NCBI GenBank assembly: GCA_022826195.1
Contig: JAJDVI010000014.1
Coordinates: 1 to 41,628 of the forward strand
Direction of reading: 5' to 3'
Length of the DNA: 41,628 nucleotides
Source: Acidobacteriota bacterium
Lineage (GTDB): Bacteria > Acidobacteriota > Vicinamibacteria > Marinacidobacterales > Marinacidobacteraceae
The notes under the pieces are model-generated. The model saw only the letters and a program-made list of their open reading frames with translations. It ran no database searches and had not been told where the DNA came from. Position numbers and translations under genes: made by a program. How positions within the stretch are numbered: position 1 is the first letter of the stretch; each line of letters starts with the position of its first letter. Shown here piece by piece: positions 1 through 6,428 of this stretch.

Positions 1-41
1 AGCGTCCTGATCGTCATCCGTAAATCCTTGCTGAGCGCCAC
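1..41 (-). CDS. IS21-family transposase (IstA-like), N-terminal 13 residues only
   Basis: A minus-strand frame starts at GTG 41-39 and runs off the window edge. It reads M-A-L-S-K-D-L-R-M-T-I-R-T. This resembles the N-terminus of IS21-family IstA transposases, which start with a short segment before the DNA-binding helix-turn-helix. A purine-rich GGGGGA lies about 7 nt upstream of the GTG and would serve as ribosome binding site. The position about 100 bp inside the IS end fits istA. Only 13 codons are visible, so the assignment rests mainly on context. Confidence 0.45.
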   Translation of the reverse strand, partial: MALSKDLRMTIRT

Positions 42-140
42 GCCGGTTCCCCCGTTACGAGAACCGCAGACTCTCCCAACGACTCACACCCCTGACAAAG
101 TGGGTGTCGTTTAAGACCGATCCTTACCTGTCGTTTGACA
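1..140 (-). mobile_element. Left end of an IS21-like insertion sequence (partial)
   Basis: Read on the minus strand, the sequence starting at 140 opens with TGT and carries the motif AAACGACA twice in direct orientation (plus-strand TGTCGTTT at 129-136 and 105-112). IS21-family ends typically start with TGT and carry repeated transposase-binding motifs of this kind. A transposase-like reading frame starts about 100 bp inside. At 141 the sequence switches to aminotransferase coding sequence, so 140/141 is the likely insertion junction. The other end lies outside the window, so a target-site duplication cannot be checked. Confidence 0.6.
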
Positions 141-396
141 CCCCGGGGTCAAACTCTGGACCTCCACGAGCGACGACCTCGCCGCCGGCCTCACCCTGTT
201 CTCGGTCCACGACCTCCCGATGGAGAACGTCCAGCAGGCGATCCTCAACCGCGACCGGGTGTTCATCCGCACCATGAGCACCGGGAACCTCAACGCGGTG
301 CGGGCCTCCACCCACCTCTACAACATGCCGCACGAGGTGGACCGCCTCATCGCGAGCGTCCGCCACATCGCCGCCAACCCCACCGACTACATGTAG
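141..396 (+). pseudogene. Class V aminotransferase-like, 3' fragment truncated by an insertion sequence
   Basis: The open frame after 140 encodes about 84 residues beginning P-G-V-K-L-W-T-S and ending at TAG 394-396. It has the pattern of the C-terminal subdomain of class V PLP-dependent aminotransferases (cysteine desulfurase / isopenicillin-N-epimerase-like): a strand of the AAGLTLFSV type, then NRDRVFIRT, then LNAVRASTHLYN and a final helix EVDRLIASV. The N-terminal part with the PLP lysine is missing, no start codon or ribosome binding site precedes it, and similarity begins exactly at the putative IS end. It is therefore read as a disrupted gene remnant rather than a small protein. Confidence 0.65.
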
Positions 397-407
397 GGCG
401 CCGGCCT

Positions 408-454
408 GGAACGCCGGTCTCCAGACCGGCACCGCGGCGCTCCGCGCCGCGCAC
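408..454 (+). repeat. Two-hairpin dispersed repeat, type A, copy 1
   Basis: The 47-bp unit starts GGAACGCCGG. It contains hairpin 1 (GCCGGTCTCCAGACCGGC) and hairpin 2 (GCGGCGCTCCGCGCCGC). It begins 12 bp after the stop codon of the aminotransferase remnant. Together with copy 2 it forms a tandem pair with an 84-bp period, the similarity extending into the flanking CGTA.CCCCATCCAGC. Translated frames through it give spurious W-N-A-G-L-Q-T-G peptides. Confidence 0.9.
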
Positions 455-491
455 CTCGTAACCCCATCCAGCGCCACGTCGCGTACGGCTT

Positions 492-538
492 GGAACGCCG
501 GTCTCCAGACCGGCACCGCGGCGCTCCGCGCCGCGCAC
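492..538 (+). repeat. Two-hairpin dispersed repeat, type A, copy 2
   Basis: This copy has the same 47-bp core as the one 84 bp upstream. Both stems are perfectly paired, with TCC in each apex. It lies between the aminotransferase remnant and the 3' end of the AbiEii-like gene at 597, in non-coding sequence. Confidence 0.9.
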
Positions 539-596
539 GTCGTAGCCCCATCCAGCCTCACCGCTCCGTCGGCTGCCGCGGCGGAGGCAACACCGG

Positions 597-1340
597 CTAC
601 TCCACAACCGCCTCCCGGAACCCCGGCGCGCTCAGGTCCGGGTCTTCCACCGGCAGTTCCGGGACCTCGCCGCGCCAGCTCGCGACCGCCCGCTCGACGG
701 TGACCCGGCGCGCCGGACTCAGGGCGCCCTGCGGCGAAGGAGTCCGTCCCTCGAACCAGGCAAGCGCTGCCACCGCGGCGCCCACCGGCGCCTGGTCGCC
801 GTAGATGCGGCGCATGGCGCCCACCGCCTCCGCCAGCGTCGTCCCGCTCTCGAGGAGCGCGGCCACATCGGCTACGTCGTTCTCTTCGTGGCGCTGGTAG
901 GCCATCGCCAGTTTGAATCCGGCGAGGTCCAGGCGGGACGCCACCCGGGGCCCGGTCGCGGCGGCGCACGGCAGATCCAGCCGGGGAACCCGGATGCGTC
1001 CGAAGAACGACAGGCGCACCGCGGCATCGGCGGGTCCGACGTCAAGCGTCAGCGTGTCCCCGGTGTCCTGCAACACCTCGAGGGGACGGTCCGCGAACTC
1101 GGCCGCCAGCGAGCGTTTCGCCGCCTCCGGCAGCGCCTCCGAGGAAAAGAAATCGAAGTCCTCGGAGTCCCGGTGGCCGGTCTGCAGCGCCACCGCGGTT
1201 CCCCCGTACAGCACGAAACCGGAACGCAGAAACGAAAGCCGCGGGAAAAGCGCCCGCTGGGCCGGCGGCAGGCGGCTCAGCCGAAGAGTTGGAGGCACGT
1301 CCGGTGGTCCACCGGTCCTCCCGGGCGGCGCGGGGGCCAC
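597..1340 (-). CDS. Nucleotidyltransferase, AbiEii/AbiGii toxin family-like
   Basis: The product of up to 247 residues carries the AbiEii nucleotidyltransferase signature: Y-G-G-T-A-V-A-L (residues 45-52) followed by HRDSEDFDFF, in which the D-x-D pair (61, 63) would bind metal and NTP. A later segment (RLDLAGFKLAMAYQRHEENDVADVAALL) fits the family's helical part. AbiEii proteins are nucleotidyltransferase toxins of type IV toxin-antitoxin or abortive-infection systems; some homologues of this fold act elsewhere. The first ATG (1340) overlaps the upstream gene by 64 bp; GTG 1298 would give 233 residues and a 22-bp overlap and keeps all motifs. The neighbour upstream is not a recognisable AbiEi regulator, so a toxin role is an inference. 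Confidence 0.75.
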   Translation of the reverse strand: MAPAPPGRTGGPPDVPPTLRLSRLPPAQRALFPRLSFLRSGFVLYGGTAVALQTGHRDSEDFDFFSSEALPEAAKRSLAAEFADRPLEVLQDTGDTLTLDVGPADAAVRLSFFGRIRVPRLDLPCAAATGPRVASRLDLAGFKLAMAYQRHEENDVADVAALLESGTTLAEAVGAMRRIYGDQAPVGAAVAALAWFEGRTPSPQGALSPARRVTVERAVASWRGEVPELPVEDPDLSAPGFREAVVE

Positions 1341-1768
1341 TGCGCGGGCGCCGGTTCCGGGTAGTCATCCGGCAGCGCCTTCGCCGCCTTCATCTCACTG
1401 ATGACGGTGGGCGCGGGCCGGCGGGGCGGTTCCCCGTGGAGCCGCAGGTGCCAGTACTTCCACAGCAGCGGGCTGATGGCGCCCGGGTGCGCATGATGCA
1501 GCGCGATCCGGAACGCTCGCTCACCGAACAGCGCCAAAGCCTCGAACGCGGCCGGTTCCGGCCCGCGTCCCATGAGGTGGCCCAGCATGGAGATCCCGTC
1601 CCGGGCAAGCGTCCGCCGGTCCGCGGTTCGGCAGCGATGGGTGCTTCGGATCCGGAGCCGGGCGAGCGCCTCCCGGTGTTCGGGCGGGCAGCGGGCCTCG
1701 AGGTCGAGGCGCGGCCGGTCGGCGGGGGGTGGACAGTGCGCCGCCGGACGTGCGTAGCGGTCGCTCAC
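1277..1768 (-). CDS. Uncharacterised small protein, partner of the AbiEii-like gene
   Basis: The 163-residue Arg/Pro-rich protein is not recognised. It starts at GTG 1768, six bases after the amidase stop codon (1775), and its 3' end overlaps the AbiEii-like nucleotidyltransferase, so the two are probably translated together. The central segment ISMLGHLMG through LLWKYWHLRLH is the most conserved-looking part and could form helices. The tail (PVDHRTCLQLFG) is encoded in the overlap. It lacks the winged-helix plus C-terminal layout of AbiEi antitoxins that I would recognise. By position it may be a non-canonical antitoxin or specificity partner, which is an inference from gene order alone. Confidence 0.6.
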   Translation of the reverse strand: MSDRYARPAAHCPPPADRPRLDLEARCPPEHREALARLRIRSTHRCRTADRRTLARDGISMLGHLMGRGPEPAAFEALALFGERAFRIALHHAHPGAISPLLWKYWHLRLHGEPPRRPAPTVISEMKAAKALPDDYPEPAPAQWPPRRPGGPVDHRTCLQLFG

Positions 1769-1774
1769 GGCCCC

Positions 1775-3541
1775 TCAACCCCCCACCGGCGGCTTCCTCA
1801 GGTGGAAGTCGGTGACCTGCTGGTACGCGTGCGCCAGCGTCAGGATCTCGGTGTCCCCGTAGAGCTTCCCGGTCATGCGCAGGCTCGTCGGCGACCCCTC
1901 GTGGTAGCCGTTCGGCATGCACACCTCGGGGTGTCCGGTCAGGTTCGTGAGCCCCAGGTTCGAGCCGATGAAGAGGTCCAGGTCGCCGAGCGCCTCGTCG
2001 AACTCCCGCATGATCCGGGTCCGCACCCGCATCGCCTGGATGTACTCCACCGCGGGGACGAAGCGCTGGGTGCGGAAGGTGTCCGGCCAGCGGCTTTCCT
2101 CCGGGGGCTCCTTCATGGCGAGGTCGGCGCCGCTCCGGGACAGGGCGTCGTGGGCGGCGGCGGACTCGGTGGAAAGGACGAAGGAGAGGTCGTCCCAGTC
2201 GAGCTCCGGGAGGTCGAACGGGGTGATGGTGATTCCCGCGCCGCGGAGCGCCTCGATCGCCGCCCGGGTGTTCGCCTGCGCCGTGCGGCGGGCCGCCACC
2301 TGATCCGGGTTCTCCGGGTCGTCCTCGATCTCGTCCTCGACCGCCGCCCGGTCGTACCCCACCCGCAGCGCCGTGGGGTCCGCGGACGCGTCCCACGCGA
2401 ACGGCGGGTCGTGGACCGCCCGGTCCAGGTCGTCGGCGCCCCGGATGGCCTCGAACACCAGCGCGCAGTCCTCGGCGCTCCGGCACATGGGACCGATCTT
2501 GTCCATGGTCCAGGAGAGCGCCATCGCGCCCGCCCGGCTGACCCGGCCGAAGGTCGGGCGGTGCCCGGTGATGCCGTTCCGGGTGGATGGCGAGATGATC
2601 GAACCGCGCGTTTCGGTGCCGATGGAGAACCCGACCAGGCCCGCGGCGGTCGCCGACCCCGGTCCCGCGGACGAGCCGCTCGACCCCTGTTCGGTGTTCC
2701 AGGGATTCCGGGTACGGCCGCCGAACCAGCGGTCCCCCGACGCCAGCGCGCCCATCGTCAGCTTGGCGACCAGCACCGCGCCCGCTTCCGTGAGCTTCGT
2801 GTAGACGGTCGAGTCCTCGTCGATCACCTGGTCGCGGTAGGGGGTAGCCCCCCAGGTGGTCTTCGTGCCCTTGACCGCGAGCAGGTCCTTCGCGCCCCAG
2901 GGGATTCCGTGGAGCGGTCCGCGGTAGTTTCCGGCGGCGATCTCCTCGTCGGCGCGCGCCGCCTGCTCGCGGGCGAGGTCCTCGGTCAGGTTCACCACGC
3001 ACAGCAGCACCGGATCGAACTCCTTCAGCCGCGCCAGGTAGAGCTCGGTGAGCTCCGCCGAGCTGACTTGGCGGGTCTCCACGAGCCGCGCGAGGTGGGT
3101 CACCGGAAGGAAGGCGAGGTCGGTGTCCGAGTCGGGGCGGGAGACCTCCGGACGGGACGGCTGCATTCCGCTGGCCGTTTCCGGCATCGGCTTCCCCGGC
3201 GGCAGCGGATGGAAGACGAACGACGGCGGCTGGTGGTTGTGGATCTCCTGGTCCCGGATGCCCTCGTACGCCTCCAGCGGGTTGCGCTCGCCGTTCAGCC
3301 GTTCGGCCACCAGCGCGAGTTCGTCGTCGGAAAAGTCCAGTCCGGCGAGCTGCTGGGCGGTCCGCAACATGCCGATCGAGACGGCGTCCGCGTCTCCGGC
3401 GCAGGCGGTGAGCGCGCCGGGGAGCAGGGTGGAGCCGAGCCCCAGCCCGGAGAGTCCGGCGACGAAGCGGCGCCGGTTCCAGTCGAGCCGCTCGGGTCCG
3501 GGCGGGGGTGCGAAAGAGGAGGAGGAACGAGTGTCAGCCAT
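1775..3541 (-). CDS. TAT-exported amidase (amidase signature family)
   Basis: The 588-residue protein is an amidase-signature enzyme that would hydrolyse a C-N amide bond. The Ser-cisSer-Lys triad can be placed: Lys218 in HGIPWGAKDL, Ser291 in GSSGSSAG and the nucleophile Ser314 in GTETRGSII. An N-terminal N-R-R-R-F-V-A-G (22-29) followed by a hydrophobic stretch indicates twin-arginine export. The family core usually has about 450-500 residues; the extra 140 N-terminal residues hold the signal and a linker region. ATG 3541 is chosen because the upstream in-frame ATG (3625) would run into the divergent dehydrogenase gene; the gap between the two starts is then 76 bp and presumably holds both promoters. 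The substrate is unknown. Confidence 0.9.
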   Translation of the reverse strand: MADTRSSSSFAPPPGPERLDWNRRRFVAGLSGLGLGSTLLPGALTACAGDADAVSIGMLRTAQQLAGLDFSDDELALVAERLNGERNPLEAYEGIRDQEIHNHQPPSFVFHPLPPGKPMPETASGMQPSRPEVSRPDSDTDLAFLPVTHLARLVETRQVSSAELTELYLARLKEFDPVLLCVVNLTEDLAREQAARADEEIAAGNYRGPLHGIPWGAKDLLAVKGTKTTWGATPYRDQVIDEDSTVYTKLTEAGAVLVAKLTMGALASGDRWFGGRTRNPWNTEQGSSGSSAGPGSATAAGLVGFSIGTETRGSIISPSTRNGITGHRPTFGRVSRAGAMALSWTMDKIGPMCRSAEDCALVFEAIRGADDLDRAVHDPPFAWDASADPTALRVGYDRAAVEDEIEDDPENPDQVAARRTAQANTRAAIEALRGAGITITPFDLPELDWDDLSFVLSTESAAAHDALSRSGADLAMKEPPEESRWPDTFRTQRFVPAVEYIQAMRVRTRIMREFDEALGDLDLFIGSNLGLTNLTGHPEVCMPNGYHEGSPTSLRMTGKLYGDTEILTLAHAYQQVTDFHLRKPPVGG

Positions 3542-3617
3542 CGGCCCATTGTGCTGGCTTAGTCTCTCCATCGCTAGCGCGCCACCGGCCCATCGGCGAA
3601 AGGACCCCGCTCCCCCA

Positions 3618-4616
3618 ATGAACATTCCCGAAACTCTCCGCGTTCATCTGGCCACCGACCCGAGCGAGTCCGGCTACTACCGGCTGGACCGGGAGCGCTT
3701 CGAGAACGCGGGAAAGGAGTTTCCCGACGCCTTCCGGCGGCTCCGGCCCACCTATTCGGACGACGAGGCCGGCTTCGTCCGGGGAGTCCGCGACGCCGAC
3801 GTGCTCATCGGCTGGAAGTTCCCTCGGCCGGGTCTCGCGGAGCGCGCCCCGAAGCTCCGCTGGGTGCAGCTCATCGGCGCCGGCGTGGACCATCTGTATC
3901 CGCTGGATTGGCTGCCCGCCGGAGTCAAGCTGATCACCGCGAGCGGCGTCCACACGAAGAAGTCCTTCGAGTACGTCCTGATGGGCCTCATCGCCCTCCA
4001 CACCCGGCTGCCCCGGCTCGCCGCGCACCAGCGGGCGCGGACCTGGAAGAAGATCCAGACGGGGACGCTCCCCGGGAAGACGGCGCTCGTGATCGGGCTG
4101 GGGGCGGTGGGTACCGGCGCGGCCGAAGCCGCGGGCACGCTCGGCATGCGGGTCCTGGGAGTCCGCCGCACGGCCCGGCCGCATCGGTTCGTGGACGAGC
4201 TGTTCCGGCCCGAGGAGCTGCCGGCAGCCCTGCCGCGCGCCGACTACGTGGTGCTCGCCGCGCCGCTGACGTCCGACACGAAGGAGATCCTCGGCGAACG
4301 GGAACTGGCGCTCCTGCCCGAGGGGGCGGGGGTCGTGAACCTGGGCCGGGGCCGGCTGATCGACCAGCCGGCGCTCGAAGCCGGTCTCCGGAGCGGACGG
4401 CTCGGGGGCGCCTTCCTCGACGTGGTGTGGCCGGAGCCGCATCCTCCGGAGAGCACCCTCTGGGACGCTCCCAACCTGTTCATCACGCCCCACGTGGGGG
4501 CCGACGACATCGAGAACTACATCCCCGCGGTGTTCTCGATCGCCCTCGACAACCTGGCCCGCTTCTTCGCGGGGCGGCGCCTCCGGAACGTGGTGGACCG
4601 GCGGCGGGGCTACTGA
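3618..4616 (+). CDS. D-2-hydroxyacid dehydrogenase (NAD(P)-dependent)
   Basis: The 332-residue protein belongs to the D-isomer-specific 2-hydroxyacid dehydrogenases, which interconvert 2-oxoacids and D-2-hydroxyacids. The dinucleotide fold shows V-I-G-L-G-A-V-G (158-165). Catalytic residues expected for the family are visible: Arg244 in NLGRGR, Glu273 in WPEP and His292 in ITPHVG. The length is typical. ATG 3618 is close to the transcription start region shared with the divergent amidase. Its stop codon overlaps the convergent FAH-family gene by 7 bp (4610-4616). Cytoplasmic, no signal peptide. Confidence 0.9.
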   Translation: MNIPETLRVHLATDPSESGYYRLDRERFENAGKEFPDAFRRLRPTYSDDEAGFVRGVRDADVLIGWKFPRPGLAERAPKLRWVQLIGAGVDHLYPLDWLPAGVKLITASGVHTKKSFEYVLMGLIALHTRLPRLAAHQRARTWKKIQTGTLPGKTALVIGLGAVGTGAAEAAGTLGMRVLGVRRTARPHRFVDELFRPEELPAALPRADYVVLAAPLTSDTKEILGERELALLPEGAGVVNLGRGRLIDQPALEAGLRSGRLGGAFLDVVWPEPHPPESTLWDAPNLFITPHVGADDIENYIPAVFSIALDNLARFFAGRRLRNVVDRRRGY

Positions 4617-5455
4617 GCCGCCTGCGCTTCGTCCACCACCCCGTTCCGCAGCACCCCGACGCCCCCGATCTCCACTTCGACGGTGTCCCCCGGCTTCATG
4701 AAGAGCTGGGGATCGCGCGCGACGCCGACTCCCGACGGCGTGCCGGTGGCGATCACGTCGCCGGGATGCAGGGGGTGGATCCGGGAAAGGTAGGCGATCA
4801 GCTCCCGGACCGGGTAGGTCATCTGTGAGGTGTGGCTCGCCTGGACGACCTCGCCGTTCAGCCGGGTCCCGATGGGAAGATCCTGCGGATCGGGCACTTC
4901 GTCCCGGGTGACCAGAAAGGGGCCGAATCCGCCCGTCCGCCAGAAGTTCTTGCCCGGGCCGAACTGGCTGCTGTGCCCCTGGTAGTCCCGCACCGAGGCG
5001 TCGTTGAAGCAGGCATAGCCCGCCACGTAGTCGAGAGCGGACTCTTCGGCGACGTGCCGCGCGGTCCGGCCGATCACCACTGCAAGCTCGGCCTCGTAGT
5101 CGAGGAGGCGGGAGACCGACGGGCGCACCAGTGCCTCCCCGTGCCCGATCAGGCTGGCCGGGAACCGGGTGAACAGCGTGGGGTAGTCGGCCTTCGCGCG
5201 TCCCGTTTCGAGCCGGTGGTCCTCGTAGTTGAGCCCCACGCACCAGAGCGACCCCGGGCGCGGGATGAGTGGCAGGAACCGGACCTCGGAGATCCGCGGT
5301 GCGGTCTCCCAGTCGGCGGCGACCCGGGGCAGGGGGCTCCCGAGCCGCTCGGCCAGGGATCCGGTCCCGTCGAGCGGAACGTACCGGGCCCCGTCCGGCG
5401 AGACGGCGACAACGGTTTCTCCCCGGCCGGGGACGAGCAGGGTGGCATAGCGCAT
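4610..5455 (-). CDS. Fumarylacetoacetate hydrolase family protein
   Basis: The 281-residue protein belongs to the FAH superfamily, metal-dependent enzymes that cleave C-C bonds or hydrate/decarboxylate 2-oxoacids. The family pattern is clear: LWCVGLNYEDH near residue 90, the metal-binding LLDYEAELAVVIG, a long central domain (VAGYACFNDASVRDYQ) and the C-terminal HPGDVIATGTPSGVG. The start ATG 5455 is chosen because it fits the family's N-terminus; the open frame continues upstream only through repeat DNA. It lacks a signal peptide, unlike the second family member at 27613-28698. It converges on the dehydrogenase gene, with a 7-bp overlap. Confidence 0.9.
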   Translation of the reverse strand: MRYATLLVPGRGETVVAVSPDGARYVPLDGTGSLAERLGSPLPRVAADWETAPRISEVRFLPLIPRPGSLWCVGLNYEDHRLETGRAKADYPTLFTRFPASLIGHGEALVRPSVSRLLDYEAELAVVIGRTARHVAEESALDYVAGYACFNDASVRDYQGHSSQFGPGKNFWRTGGFGPFLVTRDEVPDPQDLPIGTRLNGEVVQASHTSQMTYPVRELIAYLSRIHPLHPGDVIATGTPSGVGVARDPQLFMKPGDTVEVEIGGVGVLRNGVVDEAQAAQ

Positions 5456-5520
5456 GGCGCGGGGGATGCTACCGGTGTCGGAGTCGCGGTTGGCTGGTGA
5501 GCGAGATCGCGCGCCGGCTT

Positions 5521-5567
5521 GGAACGCCGGTCTCCAGACCGGCACCGCGGTGCTCCGCACCGCGCAG
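5521..5567 (+). repeat. Two-hairpin dispersed repeat, type A, copy 3
   Basis: Same unit as at 408, but hairpin 2 reads GCGGTGCTCCGCACCGC. The C-to-T and G-to-A changes on the two arms compensate each other and preserve pairing. It is the first of a direct pair spaced 120 bp apart. Confidence 0.9.
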
Positions 5568-5640
5568 GTCGCGACCCTACCCGCAGAAGGCAGTTTCCGC
5601 CTCCGCGTTGATCTCAAGAGCCGAGGTGGCCGTACGGCTT

Positions 5641-5687
5641 GGAACGCCGGTCTCCAGACCGGCACCGCGGTGCTCCGCACCGCGCAC
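5641..5687 (+). repeat. Two-hairpin dispersed repeat, type A, copy 4
   Basis: The core is identical to copy 3 (GCGGTGC/GCACCGC form of hairpin 2), 120 bp downstream in the same orientation. Both are preceded by GGCTT. Confidence 0.9.
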
Positions 5688-5916
5688 GTCGCAAAGCCAT
5701 CCGCGCCCAGCAGTGCGCAAGAGTGGTGTCTCCCGACTGTGCAAGGGCAGGGTGTCTCTTGACCGCAGTAGCCGGTCGTCCGGGAGGAACATGTCGCAGT
5801 AGCGAAGCCGAGTGGCCAGGTACATGCCGCGTTGGCCGGTCCCGCGTTCCGGGTCGGGGCGCCATTCGGGGGAAGCGTGAAAGGCGGGCTGGGTTTCCCT
5901 TTGCAAGGAAGACAGC

Positions 5917-5961
5917 ACGCGGCGCGGAGCGCCGCGGTGCCGGTCTGGAGACCGGCGTTCC
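5917..5961 (-). repeat. Two-hairpin dispersed repeat, type A, copy 5 (inverted)
   Basis: This copy is in the opposite orientation to copies 3 and 4 and carries the GCGGCGC/GCGCCGC form of hairpin 2. It lies about 35 bp beyond the 3' end of the cyclotransferase-like gene. Confidence 0.9.
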
Positions 5962-5993
5962 AAGCCGTTGCGCCGTCCGGGGACGGCCGGGTC

Positions 5994-6428
5994 CTACCGG
6001 TCCGCGTTCCGCACCCGGGCGAGCGCGCCGGCGAAGGCCGCCGGTTCCCCGTTCCACTCACCGCCGGGGGCGGGGACGAAACCGGGCGGCGGCGGCCCCG
6101 GGTGGACGTAGACCGCCACCGGTTCGGTCTCGCCCTCCGGAACCACCTCCACCCGCCGGTAGCCGAACTGCCCTTCGAAGGCGTCGAGCGCCGACACGGT
6201 TTCCGCGTCAACCCGGTAGGTCTCGACAACGACCGGGTGCACCCCCCGGTCGGGGACCAGCATCGGGTACTCCTCGTTGCCGAAGAGCCGAAAGGGGATC
6301 CGGATGGCTCCAGCGCCGACGAACTCACTGCCGCCGAGAAACACGGCGTGGTTTGCGTGGCCGCGCTTCAGGGTGCCGTAGACGCCGATCAGGGTGTGCT
6401 CGGTGGCTGTTTTCTCCGGGCCCGTCAC
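5994..6428 (-). CDS. Gamma-glutamylcyclotransferase-like protein
   Basis: The 144-residue protein has the AIG2/GGCT fold signature G-V-Y-G-T-L-K-R-G near the N-terminus, followed by YPMLVPD and DAFEGQFGYRRVEV, where the Glu of the D-x-x-E-G motif is the usual catalytic acid. Members release 5-oxoproline from gamma-glutamyl compounds. The start GTG 6428 shares bases with the TGA stop of the upstream amidohydrolase (GTGA overlap, 6425-6428), so translation is probably coupled; no separate ribosome binding site is needed. It is cytoplasmic, unlike its lipoprotein partner. The exact substrate is unknown. Confidence 0.85.
   Translation of the reverse strand: MTGPEKTATEHTLIGVYGTLKRGHANHAVFLGGSEFVGAGAIRIPFRLFGNEEYPMLVPDRGVHPVVVETYRVDAETVSALDAFEGQFGYRRVEVVPEGETEPVAVYVHPGPPPPGFVPAPGGEWNGEPAAFAGALARVRNADR

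Larger units (their letters stand above)
5456..5993. other. Non-coding stretch holding three two-hairpin repeats
   Basis: About 540 bp separate the FAH-family start and the cyclotransferase stop. I find three copies of the type A repeat (two direct, one inverted) and no frame with recognisable protein similarity. Long frames exist here only because of the GC-rich palindromes. The part between the repeats (about 5690-5915) has no feature I can name. Confidence 0.6.

Noticed and set aside
408..538. Short direct repeats that could suggest a CRISPR array
   Set aside because: Only two copies occur, each is itself made of two palindromes, similarity continues into the spacer, and no cas gene is nearby.
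1289..3562. 757-codon plus-strand frame opposite the amidase gene
   Set aside because: Antisense frame produced by GC-rich third positions; the amidase on the other strand has full catalytic motifs.
5690..5915. Possible transposase or RAYT remnant between repeats
   Set aside because: No RAYT or transposase motif is readable in any frame; the candidate peptide is Arg-rich and starts in a repeat.
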